64,000 nt of DNA from Utricularia gibba (taxonomy: Eukaryota > Streptophyta > Magnoliopsida > Lamiales > Lentibulariaceae). The position numbers were made by a program, and so were the translations under genes. Shown here piece by piece: positions 11,838 to 23,627 of the stretch (the first letter of the stretch is position 1; each line of letters starts with the position of its first letter). A model generated the notes under the pieces. That model was not told the origin of the DNA and searched no databases. It worked only from the letters and a program-made list of their open reading frames with translations. The stretch spans positions 2,790,001 through 2,854,000 of the forward strand of contig NEEC01000011.1 in NCBI GenBank assembly GCA_002189035.1, in the 5' to 3' direction.

Positions 11838-12946
11838 ACTCTGTCAGCGATCGATATCAGCCACCCACCAACGGCGATACTGGCCGGCGAATCCTTTCCG
11901 ACGTAGTTGGGGTTACAAGATCGGCTCTGCCCATTGGCCATACGCTTCTCGTAAACCTGCGAAAGCCCAATTATTTCCACTAACAAAATTTTAATAAAAT
12001 AAAATAAATTATTATACTTTACCACATATATTTTTCTATACATTAGAAATTAATATCTTCTTAATAAAAAATACATTTTTTGATTTCTATCCTTTTTGAA
12101 TTATACAATATTTTTTCTAATTAAATTTTAAAAATTAAATTTCTCAAATGTAATTTTGAATTTAGTATTGCACAAAAGTGGATAAAAATAGCAATTTGAG
12201 GTTCCTTGTAGGCATTTTGATGACACAATCAACCTATATGTGATATAAAAATATTTTTTATATTGAATACTTTATTTTAATTACGTGTTTTTAATTTCAT
12301 CTGTTAAATATCTAATTAATTTTTTTATTAACTTTATATTTATGATAAAAATACATGAGGTATGAGGTATTTTTAATTAAGTATATAGTATTACAAGTAT
12401 TTTAATAATAAATGTTTTTTAAAAAATAATATTATCTATAAAATACAATTATTTTTTTTAAATTATTATTTAATTTTTTACATAAATAAGTATCATCCAT
12501 ATTTAATATTGACCAAATTAAAGCAGCCTTAATAAAGAAAGTCCACTCAAAATAGATTTTTTTTGGAATATTTAGGAGACAACTATTTTTGAAAAGTAAC
12601 CATTATGGTTTTCTCTCACACAGTAAAATCAAATTTTTATATATATGATGATTGCTTTTTTCATATTTTTTTTAAGAAAATTCATTTGAAACACAAAGAG
12701 ATTTGAATATAGATTGATTATTGGAATTTAATTTCAAAGATTAGATACAAGGAATCTATTTTCAAAATTCAGAATAAAAAACATCATAAACTAAATCCAA
12801 CAGAAAGTAACATCTTATAGTTTAAATTTAAATACATATAAAATAATTATATATGCGATATAAAATGTGAAAAAGAAATAGAAGCTATAAAAAAGGAAGA
12901 TGAAGAAAGTTTAACGGAATTCAGATCTCAGAAAAACGAGAAGAAG
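11838..12946. other. AT-rich divergent spacer
   Basis: This lies between the starts of the DGK gene (-) and the first Methyltransf_24 gene (+), so both promoters should be here. Nearly all of it is A/T-rich. I see no clear TATA box, repeat or open frame that I would defend. Confidence 0.4.
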
Positions 12947-13927
12947 ATGAAATCGGAGAATCAGTCGGATCCATCGCTGCCGTCGTCTGTCCATCACATC
13001 CGGCAGCGTTATGTCAACCGTTCACCGCCGCTGCCAAATAAACTGCCACGCCCGGCGGCATGGATGATCCTCCTCGTCGTCGCCGTCTACGCTCTGGGTA
13101 CGCCTCGAATCATATGTTTTCCGAAACCGTCGTCGATTCGGGACCCCACAGTGATTTCTCCGAGCAACACTGCGCCGCTGCGGTGTCCTACTCCGCGGTG
13201 CGGCGTACGATCCACGAACGCGTCTTCAACGGTAATTCGCCCTGGGACAATTTCCCTCCGCCGCATGTGGCGCCGCTCCTGGACCGGCAGTGGACTAAGG
13301 GATGGGGTCTAATGCCCCGGTTTTCGAGCATCTCATCACTCAGGTGAATCACACACAATCCTATCTCGTGAAAGATTATTTTGGCAAAACAATGTGCCAC
13401 TGTTTCATCGAGTTTTTCCACTGGTTCAGGTGCAGCCTAAAACCATCATCGAAGTGGGCACCTTTCTGGGCGCCTCCGCCACCCACATGGCGGCGCTGAC
13501 CAAAAGGCTAGGCCTCGACACCCAAATCATCTGCATCGACGATTTCCGCGGCTGGCCGGGATGGTACGACGGAGGTAAATCGATAAAGATGGTGAACGCA
13601 GACAGTCTCCTCCTGTACCAATTCATGCAGAACGTGGTCACCGCGAACGCGACGTCGTCGATCGTGATCCTCCCCTTCTCTTCCTCCACCGCCCTGAGTG
13701 GGCTCTGCGGCTGGGGAGTGTACGGCGATCTGGTAGAAATCGACGCAGCCCATGATTTTCACTCGGCGTGGGTTGATATCAATCATGGGTTCAAAGTTCT
13801 CCGGCCCGGCGGTGTCCTCTTCGGACACGATATTGCCTGGAAAGGCGTCAGAAGAGCCGTTCATCTTTTCGCGAAGATTCACGGCTTCCGTGTCAAAATC
13901 GACGGCGAACATTGGATCCTGTACTGA
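12947..13927 (+). CDS. membrane-anchored Methyltransf_24 protein, copy 1, two frame breaks
   Basis: First of a tandem pair. Exon 1 is 12947-13343, exon 2 is 13430-13927 (GT-AG). Exon 2 is fully open: PKTIIEVGTFLGASATHMA is the S-adenosylmethionine-binding glycine motif, followed by ICIDDFRGWPGW, DLVEIDAAHDFHSAW and VLRPGGVLFGHD. Exon 1 gives an N-terminal cytoplasmic tail, a membrane anchor (WMILLVVAVYAL), then the luminal stem. Relative to copy 2, exon 1 has lost one base near 13096 and one near 13304. Adding both restores the frame and the GSNAPVFEHLITQ end. Both losses lie in G runs. This is either consensus error or a decaying duplicate; the perfectly open exon 2 favours error. Substrate is unknown. 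Confidence 0.82.
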
Positions 13928-15701
13928 GAATGCAATCCGCCGGCGGTGATGGGCACTGCTCGCCGTTTCATCTTTACTTGAATAATTTGAATCCCTTTAT
14001 ACTCATACCAACTTGTAACTTCAAACACTCCCCTCCTGAAGTGATTTTAATTCAAATTGGGATGAGTTCATTTCCCGAATTTTTCATTTTAATTCTTCAA
14101 AAATATTTTTAATGAAATGATTTTTAAAAAAATTATATGATAATAAAATTATTTCGAAAATTCATTAATTAAATTAAGATGAAAGGAGAAACCCAAAATT
14201 GAAACCCATATTATCACAATCACGCTTTCTATAGTGGGCCGAGCCAACACCCTTGTCGGCCCAAATTGAATGCCAGGTACCCAAAAACCCATTTTAATAG
14301 TCATTGAAAAAAAAACTATAACATTGTTATAAAAAATTTTTGGAACCTATTATTACTTTTTCAAAATTATTTTAGAAAAAAAATAAGAAGAAAAAGTAAG
14401 ATTCTCTTATTTGTTCAAAAGGTTAAGTTTGTCAGGGTGATTAATGAAAGATTTGATGCTCGAAAATAGTCTTATATTAACCTTAAATTTTGATACAAAA
14501 ATCTAAAACCAAACCATCTCTCCGGTACTTGATGTAATCTTTCCTTTGGATAAAATTTTGGATGAATTTTGAAAATATTTAATTTCATGAAAAAAATCAA
14601 AATCCGAGTTTTTGGGATATTTTAATAAAATTTCTTTGACAAACATAGGGCATCGTACACCGTCGATATGGTGGCTAGTTAGGCGAATGTCAACCACCGC
14701 GTGCGCATCACGTGCGCATGGCCAAATGAAAAACTTTGTACATGGACATCAGGGCGCGAATCTTTAACTTGAATCTAGGGGGACAAAAAATTTTTTTTAT
14801 TAACCCATGCTTATTAATGTAAAATTAGAGAGGGCTAAAATTTAATTTTTATACTTTTAAATCTTATTAATTTTCAACCTTATTCATTTTTTAAAAAAAA
14901 CAAGAAGGGGCTACAGCCCATGTTCATTATGCTTAAGATCCGCCCGTGATGGACATCAACTATTTTGTTTTCGAATAAGAATAATAACAAAAAAAAATTA
15001 ATTTAAATTAATGATTTGAAATTTCAAAAAATGGATATAATTAAAAAATAATAGATATTTGCTAAAATAAGAATGTGAATAATGGAATATTCGATAATTT
15101 TGAAATTTTATATATAAATTTATAAATACAGATAATATTCTATTGCAATTGCCAAACCCTCAATCATTTAATCTCTATAACAAAATATAGTCAATTTCTT
15201 TATTAATATAAATTATACCCAACTTATAATCATCTTGTTTTACATATATATAAATTATACATAAATATTTTTATCAAATAATTTTGTTATACATGAAATG
15301 TAAAATATACTTTATAGAAATAATTGTTTATTTTTTCAAATATAATATTATTAACTATATGCATAAGATTTATAAACTAAACTCCAGTTTAAGTGCTACC
15401 TACGAACCAAAAGTGTACTATGAGAATTATTGATTTATAAACTAAACTCCAGTTTATATATTAAATGAAATAAATATTAAATAAAAATAATTATTTTAAT
15501 GAACATGATCATTTTCCTGAATATTACAAAATAGGACTATTTTGCAAACATTTATTTTGCAGAGGTCTATATTGCCTTGGCCGCCGAACTAGTACAATAA
15601 TCTCTTGCCATTGCAATTAGTCAATCACAGAATATAAAATATTTTTTAATGTTTTTAAATAATGACGACATTAATTTTGTCCTCAGACGAACAACACCGG
15701 G
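13928..15701. other. intergenic between the tandem methyltransferase genes
   Basis: Mostly AT-rich. 14740-14950 resembles a degraded dispersed repeat, with G-rich phrases such as TAGGGGGACAAAA and GAAGGGGCTACAGCC, but no ends could be defined. A 25-base direct repeat containing TATAAACTAAACTCCAG occurs at 15367-15391 and again at 15432-15456. No gene is seen. Confidence 0.4.
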
Positions 15702-16680
15702 ATGAAACCAGATAACCAGACCAATCTTTTCGTGCCGTCGTCTTTCCAGCGCATCCGGCAGCGTTCTATCAACCCATCGTCGCCGCTGCTAAAAAGATTG
15801 GCACAGCTGGTGGGATGGGTGATCCTCCTGCTCGCCACTGCCTACAATGTCTGGTGTGCGTCGGATCATCTTCGTTCCGCCGCCGCCGTCAAGTCGGGAT
15901 TCGATGTGGGAGAACATGGTAATTTCTCCGATCAACGCTGCGCTGACCCCTTGCCCCACTCCGCCGTGCGCCAAACGATTCACAACCGCGTCTTCAATGG
16001 TACATCGCCGTGGGACAATTTCCCGCCGCCGCATGTGGCCCAGATGCTGGATCGTGAGTGGACTGAGGGAGGGGGCTGCAACGCCTCCGTTTTCGAATAT
16101 CTCATTGCCCAGGTAAACCATATTTTTGGACCTTTCTAAATGATTTTATCGTGCGTGTTCATGATTTTTACTACTGGTTCAGGTGCGGCCTAAAACCATC
16201 ATCGAAGTGGGGGCCTTTCTGGGGGCCTCCGCCACCCACATGGCGGCGGTGACCAAAAAGCTCGGCCTCGACACACAAATTATCTGCATTGACGATTTTC
16301 GCGGCGGGCCGGGATGGGATGACGGGGGTAAATCGATGAAGATGGTGAACGGAGACAACCTCCTTCTGTACCAATTCATGCACAACGTCGTCGCCGCGAA
16401 CGCGACGGAGTCGATCGTGATGTTCCCCTTCTCGCCGTCCACCGGACTAGGTGGGCTGTGCGAGATGGGAGTGTTCGGTGATCTTGTCGAAATCGACGCG
16501 GCACAGGATTTTCACTCGGCGTGGATTGATATCAATCATGGGTTCAAAGTTCTCCGGCCCGGCGGTGTCCTCTTCGGACACGATATTGCTCGGGAAGGTG
16601 TCCGGAAAGCTGTCCATCTTTTCGCCAAGATTTTCGGCTTTCGTGTCCAAATCGACGGCGAGCATTGGATCCTGCAGTGA
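15702..16680 (+). CDS. membrane-anchored Methyltransf_24 protein, copy 2
   Basis: This is the intact member of the pair, 302 residues from exons 15702-16112 and 16183-16680 (GT-AG, phase 0). The N-terminus is a short basic tail and a single helix (LVGWVILLLATAYNVWC), so a type II membrane protein facing the Golgi or secretory lumen is likely. The catalytic domain (from about residue 138) has TIIEVGAFLGASATHMA, then IICIDDFRGGPGW, GDLVEIDAAQDFHSAWIDI and GGVLFGHDIAREGV. Plants carry several such proteins with no firmly known substrate. It starts about 1.8 kb downstream of copy 1 on the same strand with the same exon structure, so a local tandem duplication is clear. Confidence 0.88.
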
Positions 16681-17186
16681 GAATGCAATCCGCCGGCGGT
16701 GATAGATATCGCTCGCCGTTTCATCTTCACCTCAATGATTTAAATTTTATACTGAAACCAACTTGTAACTTCAGACGTATGGTTTTATCCACTGGATTTT
16801 CGATATTCAGAATTCGATCAATCGATTAACCGAATTTTTACCGATTTTGACTGAATCAAATGATTCAGCCAAGACAACAACCAGGAGTAATTGTAACTTT
16901 CAAATTCAAGATTGAATTTTTATGGGTTCTGCTTGAATCCAACCATGGAGCACCAGGTGTTAGTGGAGGAGAGTTTCACGATCCCAGAATTGGAACCCGA
17001 ATCATACGATCTTGGACTGAATCCTTCTTGAGTTCAAGGTAAAAGTGGTTAACAAAGTAAACCATCTGGACAACACAGGGACCAATGATCTACAGAATCA
17101 CTCCCAATAGCAACAGCAGAAAAATTCTGTGAGATCTTTATGAAACCATATCAGCTGTATGAAGCTGCCTACAAGAAGCAGATCTC
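16681..17186. other. intergenic
   Basis: This lies between convergent genes. It contains short phrases resembling dispersed repeats (ATCGATTAACCGAATTTTTA near 16820), but no element boundaries and no coding signal. Confidence 0.4.
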
Positions 17187-18954
17187 TCATTCCTGATTTG
17201 GTGCCTCAGAGAGTCTCACTGATCGTGGGAGCATGAACTCAGCAAATACTGGATAGTGAGAAGAGGGATAGAAGCCGTCTACATTGTCGCTCACCACCTC
17301 GCATGCAACCGGGATCAAAGATCTTCCCCGGAAGAGTATCCAGTCGACGTGCAGATCCTGCGTATGGCGGTCCCAGCAGAGGCAGAGTGCTCTGAACACG
17401 AGCTTGAGATACTCCAGCGTCCCCTGCTTGTCTCCTGATGAAACTTGGAAGCAAAACTAGTTGACTGCACTTGGTAGTGACAATGTAGTAGCAACTGATA
17501 CCTTTGAACCCATGGAATGTGTGGATCAGTGAGACGTTTCTCCGAACACGGGCGTTCGGCCAAGCATCTCGCATGTCGCCTACAACTCCATGTTCCCTGA
17601 GATTTATTCTATTTATCAGGCAATGCAGTTTTACTGTGATAACAGCAGCTGCCTGGAGTAGATGAACATACCTTGATCTTCCAAGAAGGAACCGGCCGGT
17701 GGTGGATTCCTTTTGTGTGTTGAACCCTCCACAGTAAACAACAGGCAAGTTGGGAGGCAAAGAAGCAATATGCTGCCAAGTCAAAAGAGCGCCACGCCTT
17801 CGAGCTCGAGAGCTAGACTCGTCCATGTTAGTGTTCACAATTTGAAATGAAAAACCAGGGGGCTCAACTCCTTTAAGCTGGAATGTGTACACATTTGATC
17901 AAGGAAGCCAGTGGAGGAAATAATCTAAACATGTACCAAAAAACTGGCATCACAAGAAGGATATAGCCCATGTAGATATGCACGGCTCTGTCGAACCCCA
18001 TGAAATGCTACCCGGAACGGAAGGCGACTCCGATAACCAGAATGTTCCACCTTCTAGGAACTCAACCTGCGTCAGTTACTCAATATCACTCAGACCAACT
18101 TCACGTTGTAAACAAATCAGACCAACCAGGATGGCATAGAAGATAGTGCAGCATCAGGCAATTTACCTTTTCCTTGTCATAGAAGATAGTGCAGTACTGA
18201 TCAGAAGTATCTTCGAAGCCTTTTCTAGATATTCCGAATTGCTCATAACCTTTTTGGATCACGACAGAGGAAAGCCCACATGAGACCTTGCAAATCATTG
18301 GATGAACTAAAAAGCACATAAGCCATTAGGCACTACTTCACCATCAAACTGATGTACTTTCATAGTAAAAAGGTGAGTTTAAGCGCATCAACCAACACAA
18401 TTTTAATGCAAAATCAGTAAGCCGATGAAAGCACATTGAGCACAGAAGATACAGAGGAGCTTATCAATGTACACCAAATATCCAGAAAGCTGTTAGCTTT
18501 GTCAAATTAGGGCACCATTCATGGTGCCCAAGTTTTACAATTGCTACACTAAACGAATGCAAATCCAAATCACGAACGGATCACATCAACCAAAAATCAA
18601 ATCTACCTGGCAGACATTCCTGGAGATAATCCAACTGTGGCTTCAACCCTGGCAACAATAAAAGAAGCAGATTAAGAAAAAATGGAACTCATCCAACCAA
18701 TCAGTCAAAAGGTTAAAAAGACCTCTTTCTTAATACAACAAAAAGAAAAATACCCATTTCCCATCAACCCTTGAAAGGCCATAAATAACAACAACCGAAA
18801 TCTAAAAAATACCCTGCTGCGTGCAAAGGATGGCCGGAGAATACCCAGTTATAACTGTAACGCACAAATCCTTCCTCTTTTCCCAGGAATTGGGGCTACC
18901 CTCGGGCTGATCGTCGTGAAGATTGAATGTCATTACAGTCAATGAAACATTCAT
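17187..18954 (-). CDS. endonuclease/exonuclease/phosphatase-fold protein (At1g02270-like)
   Basis: A member of the DNase I/EEP superfamily, 308 residues. Exons are 18954-18813, 18648-18607, 18249-18167, 18066-17965, 17886-17672, 17596-17502 and 17434-17187. All introns are GT-AG except intron 4 (17964-17887), which is a U12-type AT-AC intron. The start MNVSLTVMTFNLHDDQPEG matches the conserved family N-terminus. Further landmarks are VEFLEGGTFWLSE, GFSFQIVNTNMDE, WQHIASLPPNLPVVYCGGFN and DGFYPSSHYPVFAEF. The usual catalytic QE and GDFN motifs read QQ and GGFN, so activity of the canonical kind is doubtful. As I recall, close plant relatives share these changes. The family is firm; its function is not. 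Confidence 0.9.
17887..17964 (-). other. U12-type AT-AC intron
   Basis: On the minus strand the intron begins ATATCCTT, the exact U12 donor consensus. It ends in AC, and twelve bases before the end lies TTCCTTGAT, a match to the U12 branch-site consensus TTCCTTRAY. Splicing there joins TWA to TFQLKGVEPPG in phase 0, exactly as the protein family requires. No GT-AG alternative does this. It would need the minor spliceosome. Confidence 0.9.
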
Positions 18955-19396
18955 CTTGCTCCTTGCTTACCCCTCCCACTTCTTCTTCACTTCATCGCTG
19001 CACTGAAAATCAATCCCATAAAGACCCCGCGTGCAGAAGGCGTACGAGCCACCGAGCCGTTCCCGCTGTGTGCTTGTTGCCTTGTACAGAAATTGACAGC
19101 TCGTGGACCAAATCTGGATTCCCCCGTGTCCGAAACTCACGTCCCGGTCAGACCGGCGTGCCACGTGAAAACATCGAAAAGGACTAGAAAAAAAAAACCA
19201 GTTTGTGTTTTTTAATACTATTTTAAAAAGAAATTCCCTAATTAAAAATCAAGTTTAATAAATTAATTGAAAAAAAATATTACCCATGTTAAATTACTAA
19301 AGTATCCCGGACTTGCCTGAAAAAAGATAGCTCAGATTTATTTCGCACACGACTCTTAGTCTCACACACACAAAACAGCAACAAGAAGCTACATTT
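18955..19396. other. intergenic
   Basis: This holds the 5' side of the EEP-fold gene and the 3' side of HSP70, both on the minus strand. 19180-19310 is A/T-rich. There is no gene. Confidence 0.4.
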
Positions 19397-21422
19397 TCAG
19401 TCAACTTCCTCGATCTTTGGTCCAGCGCCGCCGTCTCCGCCGGTTCCGGTGGCGGTGGGGGTGGGGGTGTCACCGGTTGCCTCGTACATCCCTGAAATGA
19501 TGGGATTACAAAGGGCCTCAAGCTCCTTTAACTTGTCTTCCAATTCCTCCACCTCCGCCAGCTGATTCCGATCTATCCACTCAATAGTCTCACTCACAGC
19601 CTTCTCGATCTTGTCCTTGTCGCCGGGATTCAGCTTTCCGGAGAACTTGTCGTCCCTCACCGTGTTCCTCATGTTGTACACGTAGTTCTCCAGTGTGTTC
19701 CTCGCCTCTATCTTCTTCTTCACTTCCTCATCCTCTGACTTGTACCTCTCTGCATCCTGCACCATTTTATCTATCTCGTCTTTGCTCAGTCTCCCCTTGT
19801 CATTTGTGATCGTGATCTTGTTTCTCACTCCCGCCGTCTTGTCCTCCGCCGTGACGTTGAGGATCCCGTTGGCGTCGATGTCGAAGACAACGTTAATTTG
19901 CGGAACACCCCGGGGCGCCGGTGGGATTCCGGTCAGCTCGAATTTCCCGAGCATGTTGTTGTCTCTTGTCCGCGCCCTTTCCCCTTCATATACCTGAATA
20001 AGAACTCCGGGCTGGTTATCGGAGTAAGTAGAGAAGATCTGCTCCTTCTTGGTCGGAATCGTAGTGTTTCTCGGGATCAACACAGTCATCACTCCCCCGC
20101 GGTTTCCAGCCCAAGTGACAACGGTGTTACATCTAGGAGCAACAAATCCTGAACCTTCTCATCACCTTCGCCCATTAGAATCGCCGCCTGCACCGCCGCG
20201 CCGTAGGCAACGGCCTCATCGGATTTATGCTCTTGCACAGCTCCTTCCCATTGAAGAAATCCTGCAACAGCTGCTGAACCTTGGGAATCCTCGTCGACCC
20301 TCCGACGAGCACCACTTCGTTGACGCGGGATTTGTCAATCTTGGCATCACGGAGACATTTCTCCACTGGCTCCATGCATTTCATGAAGAGATCCATACAG
20401 AGCTCCTCGAATCGCGCCCTGGTGATCGTGGCGTAAAAGTCGATTCCTTCGAACAGAGAATCGACTTCTATCGTTGTCTGAGATGTGGAAGACAGCGTCC
20501 GCTTTGCTCTTTCGCAGGAAGTTCTCAATCTCCTTAAAGCCCTTGCGTGTCCGCTGATGTCTTTTTTGTGCTTTCGCCGGAACTCCGACACGAAGTGGTT
20601 CACCAGCCGGTTGTCGAAATCCTCGCCGCCGAGATGGGTGTCGCCCGCAGTTGCCTTCACCTATCAAATCCATGAAACAGAATAAGATGCAGTTTAATTT
20701 ACAAAGAGTTGAACTAACAGTTAAAGAACCTCGAAAATCCCTTCCTCTATGGTGAGAAGGGAGACATCGAAGGTGCCGCCGCCGAGGTCGAAGACGAGAA
20801 CATCTTGTTCTCCTTTTCTAGAGCCCTTCTTGTCCAGGCCGTAGGCTATGGCGGCGGCGGTGGGTTCGTTGATGATTCTGAGGACGTTCAGGCCGGCGAT
20901 GGCGCCGGCGTCTTTCGTAGCCTGTCTCTGAGAGTCGTTGAAGTAAGCCGGGACGGTAACAACAGCGTTCTTGATACCGTATCCAAGGAAAGATTCAGCC
21001 GTTTCCTTCATCTTGGTCAAGACCATGGACGAAATCTCCTCGGCGGAGAACTGTTTCTCCTCTCCCTTATAAGAAACCACGATCATGGGCTTTTCGGAGG
21101 CGCCGCCGCGGGAAACGACTTTGAAGGGCCATAGCTTGATGTCGTTCTGCACGGAATTGTCTGAGAAACGTCGCCCGATGAGGCGCTTGGCGTCGAAGAC
21201 GGTGTTGTGGGGGTTGGTGGCGACTTGGTTCTTGGCGGCGTCGCCGATGAGACGCTCGGTATCGGTGAAAGCGACGTAAGACGGCGTCGTGCGGTTACCT
21301 TGGTCGTTGGGGATGATCTCGACGCGGTCACTCATCCAAACGCCGACGCAGCTGTAGGTCGTGCCGAGGTCGATTCCGATGGCCTTGTTAGTATTCACCC
21401 TGTCCGTCGAAGAAGAAGCCAT
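19397..21422 (-). CDS. cytosolic HSP70 chaperone, two one-base frame breaks
   Basis: An ATP-dependent chaperone of the cytosol and nucleus, as shown by the C-terminal EEVD. Exon 1 is 21422-20730 and exon 2 is 20660-19397, with a GT-AG intron after residue 231 (GIFEV|KATAGD). The N-terminal ATPase domain has [16 protein letters not shown], the phosphate motif [14 protein letters not shown] and [14 protein letters not shown]; the substrate domain and lid follow. Two breaks lie in exon 2. At about 20220 the conserved NPDEAVAYG lacks one G. At 20094-20098 the GG of LETAGGVMTV lacks one G in a G run. Restoring both gives 652 residues, the normal length. With everything else conserved, assembly error is far more likely than a pseudogene. 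The codon-231 intron position is noted without interpretation. Confidence 0.93.
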
Positions 21423-21482
21423 TACTGCTCGTGATACCGAATCAGAAACACCAGACACAGCTTTCCAATGCCTGAATCACAC

Positions 21483-21490
21483 ATTATATA
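21483..21490 (-). promoter_or_regulatory. TATA box of HSP70
   Basis: On the minus strand TATATAAT lies about 60 bases before the start codon. Upstream of it at 21520-21535 are imperfect GAA/TTC units. I could not assemble a proper nGAAnnTTCnnGAAn heat-shock element, so heat inducibility is not claimed. Confidence 0.5.
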
Positions 21491-23627
21491 CCGCCTTACA
21501 ACGTCGGTTCTCCGATAGAAGAAACTGGAACCTTGCAAGGTGTCCATAGGAAGATGCATGCTCAATCCACGCGTATCGGTGGAGGTTCAGGGACCGAATT
21601 CGGAATTTTACAAAATTCAGGGACCGAAAATCGAATACCCAAAACCCGTTTCCGATTTACCCGGGTGCCCATTCTTTACCCAAACATAAGTTAAATGGGC
21701 TGTAGAGCGAAGCTCAAGAACATTCAGGCCCATTTAGGCATTGGTCGGAATCTTCCAAGGAGGATTCCACTATTGGAAATCGGGACTTCAACTGCCCACT
21801 ATTTCCCAAAATAACACATTTACTCTCCAATATTTATTTATTTAATATTTATTAGCATAATTATTTTTAAAATTTTTTTTATCGAAGTAGTGATAACTAA
21901 TCCCTAAAATTTAAAATTGTGAGGATTTATTTTATTCCATAAATATTTAACGTGAAAATTTATCTTTTAAGCATCAATCATTTAGCCCCATTCGTAGTAA
22001 GATTGCTATTTTTATAAAAAGGACCAGACACGTGACGGCATTTAATTTGTCCTCATCATTTGAAGGCTGTAAGAGAGTAAGAGAAAGCTTTCTGACACTT
22101 CGCTCAGATTTCTTTGCAGCTTTAATTTGTTCTTCTTGACCGCTCCCCTCATTCTTCTTGTTCATTGATGAGAGAAACTTCATGGATTTTTAGAAAATGG
22201 GAAAAATTAAAATTCCATTCTTAAAGAACCCAACAGACTTTTCATCATCTCCTTGTTGTTGTTACGACTTAAAAGGTTTTTCCGTTACACAGCGTTTTGT
22301 GGATGAAGATGCCATGGAGAATGCGACATTTGTGAAACAGTTGTGCGCACTGAAAGTGTACTGGTGGAGGAGACCTCGTGACTGTCAAAATGTCGATAAA
22401 TATGGCACCAAAAGGGGAAGTTTTTGCACAACGTCTCGCCGTTTTCCTGCCACCGCCCGGAAGAAAGAAAGAAAGTGTTGTACTGAGAGAGCGGTTACCA
22501 AGGGGGGTTCTTCCCCAAAATGGATCGCCAGATCTGACCATGTTTGGCAATGAAGCTTCCAGATGAAGCGGGGGGCGGGTTCTGAGATGGGGATTTCAGA
22601 AATCTGACAGAAGAGAGCGAGCACTCGCAGCGCATTCGTAACAAGGTGTTACCTTGCTTCGTCGTGTGCTCGCTTCTCTGCCTGTCAGGTTTCTTCATCA
22701 TTTTTGCTGTTTCTTCTTCTTCTTCGCTTTGTGGATTCCCAGTCTTGTGTATAATGCGTTGTATCGATGTTTTTTTGTTACAAAGAAGGAGAAACTGTAC
22801 AACGATGACAATACGCCATCGGAATGAAATCATTTCACGTAAGCATGCCGGCGCCACCACCACCGCCGTGCTTGTTTTGTTAATGTTTCTATTGCAGATC
22901 TGGGGATCTGGGGTTCGAGGTGTCTTATGGATCTGCCAGATTCTTACATCAAAAAGCAATCTTTTATGCGTCATTTGCCTGAACCATCAGCTTTGTAGCT
23001 TCATGGTGTTAATCTAGAACCGCAGCATCCTGTCATGGGGTTTGACTGAAACTTGACTACTCTCGTTTCTCCCTCTTCGTTGATAGGCACTGACCACAGT
23101 TTTTTTCATGTTCGACATCTCCTCCCAAGACGAGGAAAGGAATGCTTCAGATGGAAGCATCAGGAGGTGCTGTTGTTGGTGGCTACCGCTGACAGATCTG
23201 GTGTTATCAAAGAATCTGCCTCATTCCTCATCAGATATCCATGGCAGGGAATGAAGATCAAGATGAAGATGGCGGCACCATCAATTTCATGCAAACCCTT
23301 TCTAGGTGATATAATGATTTGCAGGAGAATTTTGATATGCATTTGGAATAGTGAAAGACCTGCTGCTCTTCATTGTACTCCCTTTCTGTCGTTAGGGTGT
23401 AATGGATGTGGCGTTTGAAATGGCCTAAAATGAACCTCAAAATATTCAATTGCCATTAGAGAAGCTTCTGCATCTAAACACACTTGATAAGATACAATGC
23501 AACGAAAGCAAGCAGTGAGTCAGACAACCGAGGACCTTTTCTCCCCCAAGTGTATTCATTCCAGCAACATTATGGTATATGGACGGAAGAATAGCACACA
23601 TAGCAACACCTTCCTGAGCAGAAATAT
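21491..23627. other. long intergenic region without a recognised gene
   Basis: 21550-22190 is the region upstream of HSP70 and is AT-rich from 21830. 22190-23430 has more balanced composition and pyrimidine-rich tracts that look transcribed (UTR-like). Its open frames are short, overlap on both strands and resemble no family I know. A non-coding transcript is possible but unsupported. Confidence 0.35.

Noticed and set aside
21520-21560. Heat-shock elements before HSP70
   Set aside because: Only imperfect GAA and TTC units with wrong spacing were found, so heat control cannot be claimed.
22197-23418. Several plus-strand frames of 60-125 codons
   Set aside because: They overlap each other and frames on the other strand, show low-complexity Ser/Cys/Lys runs, and lack any domain or consistent exon joins.
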